A DNA stretch of 64,000 bases from Diphasiastrum complanatum (taxonomy: Eukaryota; Streptophyta; Lycopodiopsida; Lycopodiales; Lycopodiaceae), in NCBI GenBank assembly GCA_029204225.1, contig CM055111.1, forward strand, positions 41,292,815 through 41,356,814, given 5' to 3'. The notes under the pieces are model-generated. The model did no database searches. It was not told the DNA's origin and was given only the letters and a program-made list of their open reading frames with translations. The number at the start of each line of letters is the position of its first letter. Positions within the stretch are counted from its first letter, which is position 1. Positions 60,484-64,000 of this stretch are shown in pieces. Both the position numbers and the translations under genes were made by a program.

Positions 60484-62578
60484 ATGATCGCCAGAACCAA
60501 ATCCATTGCCTATGTCATAACCACTGTACAACCATTCCATTCTTGTGTTCTCCGTGGTACTGGTCGTAGACATGGCAGGAAGCAGGTCTGGCTGAGGGAG
60601 ATTAGAAAACTCCAGAGATCAACTGAATTGTTAATCCCTAGAGCTCCTTTTGGCTGATATGTAAGGAATGTCACTCTGTCACTTGGGCTAGATGTTCGTT
60701 TTGCCGTGACAACCATGCAGGCTTTACAAGGTGCTGCAAAAGATTTTATGTCCCAGTTTTTAGGATACTTGTCTTTTGGCAGTGCATGGTAAGCATGTCA
60801 CCATCATGCCAACGGATTTTGTCATTCTCAGAAGGCTTCGGGACCGATATTCTGGTCTACATGTTGATAATGCCAGCACCTCCAGAGACCTACCTCTGGA
60901 TAGAACCGACTTGCCGACTACCTCTAGGAGGAAGAGGAAGCAGCCTATTCCCAAGAAGGCTGGATCTCGAAGGCCAGCTGTTTCCCTTCCTCCTAGACGT
61001 ATCCCGGCCAAGAGATCCCGTATCTTTTTTAGCTCTGAGTCAAATGCTAGAGAATCTAACTCAGATCAAGAATCTTCAACCCTTCCTCTCCTGTTATTCG
61101 TCCAGCGCCTCAGCAGGTTTCATCACTAAAAGTGTTGATTACCCAAGAGGAGCTCGACAAAATAACAGAGAAATTTGTAAATATTGTTTCCACTTCTATT
61201 TTTGCTCCTGTACATAATCTTTTTGTAAGAATTTCATATGATCAAGCCCAAGTTTATTTTGATTTTAACCATTATAATCAATACGAGGCCTACCTAGCTA
61301 ATAAAATAGATCTTCTTGGCAATTTTTTTGATTTTTTTCTTCCAGATACACGTACAAGCTTTAGATTAGGTCCCAAATTTTGTGCCGAGCTGAAAGATAA
61401 AACCTCAAAAATTTCAGATGTAATCGTAGAAGCCGGAGTATCTTTTTTGCAGTTTCAATTCCCATAGTACAGTTTTTGTTGTTAGTCCATTTTTCATGGG
61501 AGTGATAAAGGCGAAAGAAGCCAATTTTGAGAAGGTTGTCTATTTTATTGAATGCAGTCTTGTGGCAAAATTTTATTTGATTTCATATAAAAATAAGTAA
61601 GGATTGCTCTTTTGTTTTTGTTGCTTTAATCTGGATTGTTGCATGCTTCATTGCTTTAATAAGTAAGGAATTCTTTCATAGATATGGATTTATCAATATT
61701 TGTATTTTGGTTGTTGCAGTCGGCATTGGAGCTTGAACATTTTTTCTGTAAAGATAAATAAGGAGCGAGTATCAAATTTTCTATGTGTAAGATTAAACTC
61801 AACTGTAAATACACAAAGAATTTGATTCTCTACTTCATGATGCCGTTCGGGAAATACCGACAACGGCAACTTCAATTGGAGAGATAATCATTAGATCTCT
61901 CAAGGTATATTCAATTTATTTTTTATATGCATGTATTCCTTTTTTAATTTACATGTATCGTCATAGCATAAATAAAATTTCTATCATAATATTACTAATT
62001 TTTGTTCTATATATGCAGTGTGTACAGCAAAACGATGTTTTTAGTTGTGCATGGTTCGTCTTGTACAATACAAAGCTATTTTTTTGAGTGGTATAATTTA
62101 CAAGTGGATGTAGATATTGAAAAGGTAATATTCTGTTCATTTGTAGTTTTTTTCATTCTGATTCATATTTTTTTACTATCATTGTTTGCAATTTGCTAAT
62201 TCTCGTGTTTTGTGATGACAGTTCACTCTTGAGCCGTATACTCCTGATGATGTATATAGATTTTGGCAAGAGTTTATCAGAACCTATTCCCAGTACGGTG
62301 TAAGCGTTACACCTGGGATCGAGGGCCTTGAAAAGGAAGCTGCTCTTGCCTTAACAGCCTTTCAGGTTGCTCAGGATACAATTCTTATTTTATATGATAA
62401 AAAAGGAATAAAAGTTCTTCCTAATACAGAGGAAGGCAATATTATAACAAAGAGTCCTCTTGACTTAAAAGGCATTGAGGCCCTTCCAGAAACAGAGGAG
62501 GGCAAGATTATAGAAGGAGCTGTTCCCTTATTACTTCCTAATACTGATAAAAAATATATAAAAAAATTGATTGAATAG
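60484..62578 (+). pseudogene. Histone H3-like domain joined to a Ulp1-type cysteine peptidase (broken, multi-exon)
   Basis: From ATG 60484 the protein starts MIARTKS (H3: MARTKQ) and runs GRRHGRKQVWLREIRKLQRS, TELLIPRAPFG, a TGA (60655), YVRNVTLSLGLDVRFAVTTM, ALQGAAKDF and, after a +1 shift at 60778, VHGKHVTIMPTDF and ILRRLRD. This matches the H3 fold from alphaN to alpha3 with equal loop lengths. A basic linker (SRRKRKQPIPKK) and an unrecognised segment (about 61078-61596) follow. Further exons (61720-61904, 62019-62124, 62222-62578) have GT-AG introns of 123, 114 and 97 bp. They carry RHWSLNIF, FDSLLHD and QQNDVFSCAW, matching the His, Asp and Gln/Cys motifs of Ulp1/C48 peptidases. About five frameshifts and one stop make it a pseudogene. 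That it was one gene is inferred from same-strand order and compatible splicing. Confidence 0.65.
62402..62535 (+). repeat. 66-bp internal repeat in the last peptidase exon
   Basis: Two imperfect 22-codon units, KGIKVLPNTEEGNII and KGIEALPETEEGKII, start 66 bp apart (62402 and 62468). They lie in the C-terminal tail after the peptidase motifs. Confidence 0.75.
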
Positions 62579-62777
62579 AGATCTAATTGTAAATAGAGAT
62601 ACATCCAAGAAAAAAATACAATCATTTTACATGTAAACAACCCGTTTATGAGTTTTTTTTATTGATATCAATATAGATTCTTACAATCAGGTTGTGTCCA
62701 TAGTGTAATACTGGAATGCGATTTTCTATATTGATAAAAAGACATGATAATTGGCATGTATTTGCTGATAGTGAATC

Positions 62778-63236
62778 TCAATGTTCTTCCATAAGTTGGA
62801 TTGTTTCGCCAATATCTCTGCATCTGATCTTGAGCTCATGTCTTTTACATACCTACATAAAACTAAGTTGGTTACAATTAGTACAGAGATTGTATTAGAA
62901 AGTTTTGATTGAAACTATTCATAAAAGATTGAGTGTTTACATTTACTTACGAGTTTACCATTGAAAATGAATCTGAAGTCTGAAGGTACATCATCTTGTA
63001 GGAGCAATAGTTCCCGCCTGATGTAGTTTAGACTCCAATCTTCTTCCACCTCAACACATGTCAAAACGACATCATTGTATATAATTTCAATATTTTTTCG
63101 TTTTGAATGTCCACTGGCTTCCAATTCTTGATCGAGTGGCACCCATTTACCTTTATTTTTTTTCCATCTTTGATAATGGGCAAGAGCTGAATCTAGCCTG
63201 AATCTGACTCTAAAAATCTCTTTGAGAGTGAACTTT
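62778..63236 (-). CDS. Two-exon ORF with a possible ubiquitin-like stretch, unknown function
   Basis: On the minus strand exon A (63236 or slightly below, down to 62951) reads LKEIFRVRFRLDSALAHYQR, WKKNKGKWVPLDQELE and VVLTCVEVEEDWSLNYIRRE, then DVPSDFRFIFNGKL. It ends at a strong donor (CTC/GTAAGT). A 98-bp intron with a TATGTAG acceptor joins in frame to exon B (62852-62778: VCKRHELKIRCRDIGETIQL, MEEH, stop). No start codon is fixed; exon A may itself follow an upstream intron. The strand-helix-FxFNGxxV pattern suggests a beta-grasp-like domain, but I do not recognise the family. It converges with the H3/peptidase gene, with 199 bp between stops, and reads in the same direction as the gypsy primer site at 63753-63770. 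Confidence 0.45.
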
Positions 63237-63752
63237 CACAAGAAGTGAAAATTTCATTTTTTGCGAGGGTTCAAAACCACAAATTTGGCTTGATCTTCAC
63301 CAATACTCAATACTAACTCTCGCAGGCTTTTTCACTAATGGAAATTGACATTCTGGATCGATTGAAATGGTCTGCGAGAGTTCTCTCTAAAAATATTTGC
63401 TGGATCTTCACTTTTTAGTGAGTTTTCAGCACTTAAACCCAATTTTCTGCTCAGTCATGAGAGGTTATCTCTCACTAGTTTTGGAGAAAACAAAATCTGA
63501 TAGGAATTTTGGCTCTTTTTTCCTCCAAAATGCAGATTGGTGTGCTTTCTTGGTTTTTTTACTGGTTGTTTAGATTTCAAGCCCTTAGAGACTATTTAGG
63601 ACCTCCTCTACCCTCTCACACCTCCTCCGCTAGCTGTGAACAGTCCAAACACAGAAAAATATACTAACTCTAAACACCCAAAAATCTACCTAAAACTACT
63701 CCAAAAAGCAAGAAATAGCTAAAATACAGCTATACTAGTTAGTGGAAACCTA

Positions 63753-63770
63753 TCCCCGGCAATGGCGCCA
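63753..63770 (-). promoter_or_regulatory. Gypsy-type primer binding site
   Basis: The minus strand reads TGGCGCCATTGCCGGGGA, one change from the TGGCGCCGTTGCCGGGGA primer site used by Tat/Athila-type plant gypsy elements. One base separates it from an LTR edge. Confidence 0.8.
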
Positions 63771-63771
63771 C

Positions 63772-64000
63772 TGTAGAGTCAAAAATCTCGCGTCGTAGTA
63801 GCCTTCTCGCCTGTCAACAAGGGTTAGAACACTGGATAGGTGCCTAACTATGAGTAGATGCTACTTTTAGGTAGTCCTCTATTTTTTCTCTAACTCTATC
63901 ACCACTAACACTACAGACCCCTAACTCTACTCTACTAAACTAACATTCATCATGATTTTGTGAAGGAGAAGAATAGAATAGAAGAGAGGAAGAGATGAAT
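63772..64000 (-). repeat. 5' LTR (partial) of a minus-strand gypsy-type element
   Basis: It begins TGTAGAGTC on the plus strand next to the primer site and continues past the window edge. The leader lies at 63240-63752 and is non-coding. No matching 3' LTR was seen at lower coordinates. Confidence 0.65.

Overview
This is plant nuclear DNA from a large, repeat-rich genome. The evidence is the density of decayed Ty1/copia LTR retrotransposons primed by initiator tRNA-Met (TGGTATCAGAGC sites), a CACTA-type DNA transposon, Ty3/gypsy fragments and AG/CT microsatellite arrays up to about 180 bp. Gene density is very low and no intact host gene was found. A gymnosperm-like genome would fit, but that is inference; no lineage-specific marker is visible.

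Layout. 1-1134: minus-strand copia leader, primer site and 5' LTR (the rest lies off the left edge). 2261-7650: copia-1 (+), whose reverse-transcriptase region is replaced by a nested minus-strand LTR/leader fragment. 9761-12176: copia-2 (+), truncated after integrase. 12300-14849: copia-3 (+), leader to integrase. 17555-19991: copia-4 (+), with protease joined directly to RNase H. 19989-26462: a complete-ended CACTA-type transposon flanked by a 3-bp TGT duplication. It has palindromic subterminal repeats, a transposase tail (-) and a spliced TnpA-like gene (+). 26463-28481: another leader remnant (+) and a minus-strand RT/RNase H fragment. 28490-31200: no clear gene, one weak candidate first exon, AG repeats. 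31202-37885: the best preserved element, copia-7 (-), with two LTRs and an AAGAG target duplication. 38268-41080: no gene. 41211-45366: related copia-9 (-). 45371-46360: broken coiled-coil ORF. 46440-53830: mostly non-coding, including a 547-bp LTR at 50644-51190. 54026-55656: unknown ORF fragments and two opposed gypsy gag pieces. 55860-59500: copia-12 (+) with both LTRs. 59634-60170: a long inverted repeat and a perfect 28-bp hairpin.

The most unusual part is 60484-63236. A plus-strand, multi-exon, now broken gene starts with a divergent histone H3-like fold. It continues through a basic linker and an unrecognised segment into a Ulp1/C48-type cysteine peptidase whose His, Asp and Cys motifs are all visible. 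It converges with a two-exon minus-strand ORF that has a possible ubiquitin-like stretch. That ORF lies just inside a minus-strand gypsy-type primer site and LTR (63753-64000). The H3-like plus peptidase gene may therefore be an antisense passenger of an LTR element.

Almost every coding unit carries stops or frameshifts, so the window is mainly a record of nested, old insertions. Two candidate systems stand out for follow-up: the H3-like/peptidase gene, and the CACTA element with its TGCCACGCGTGGCA subterminal palindromes.
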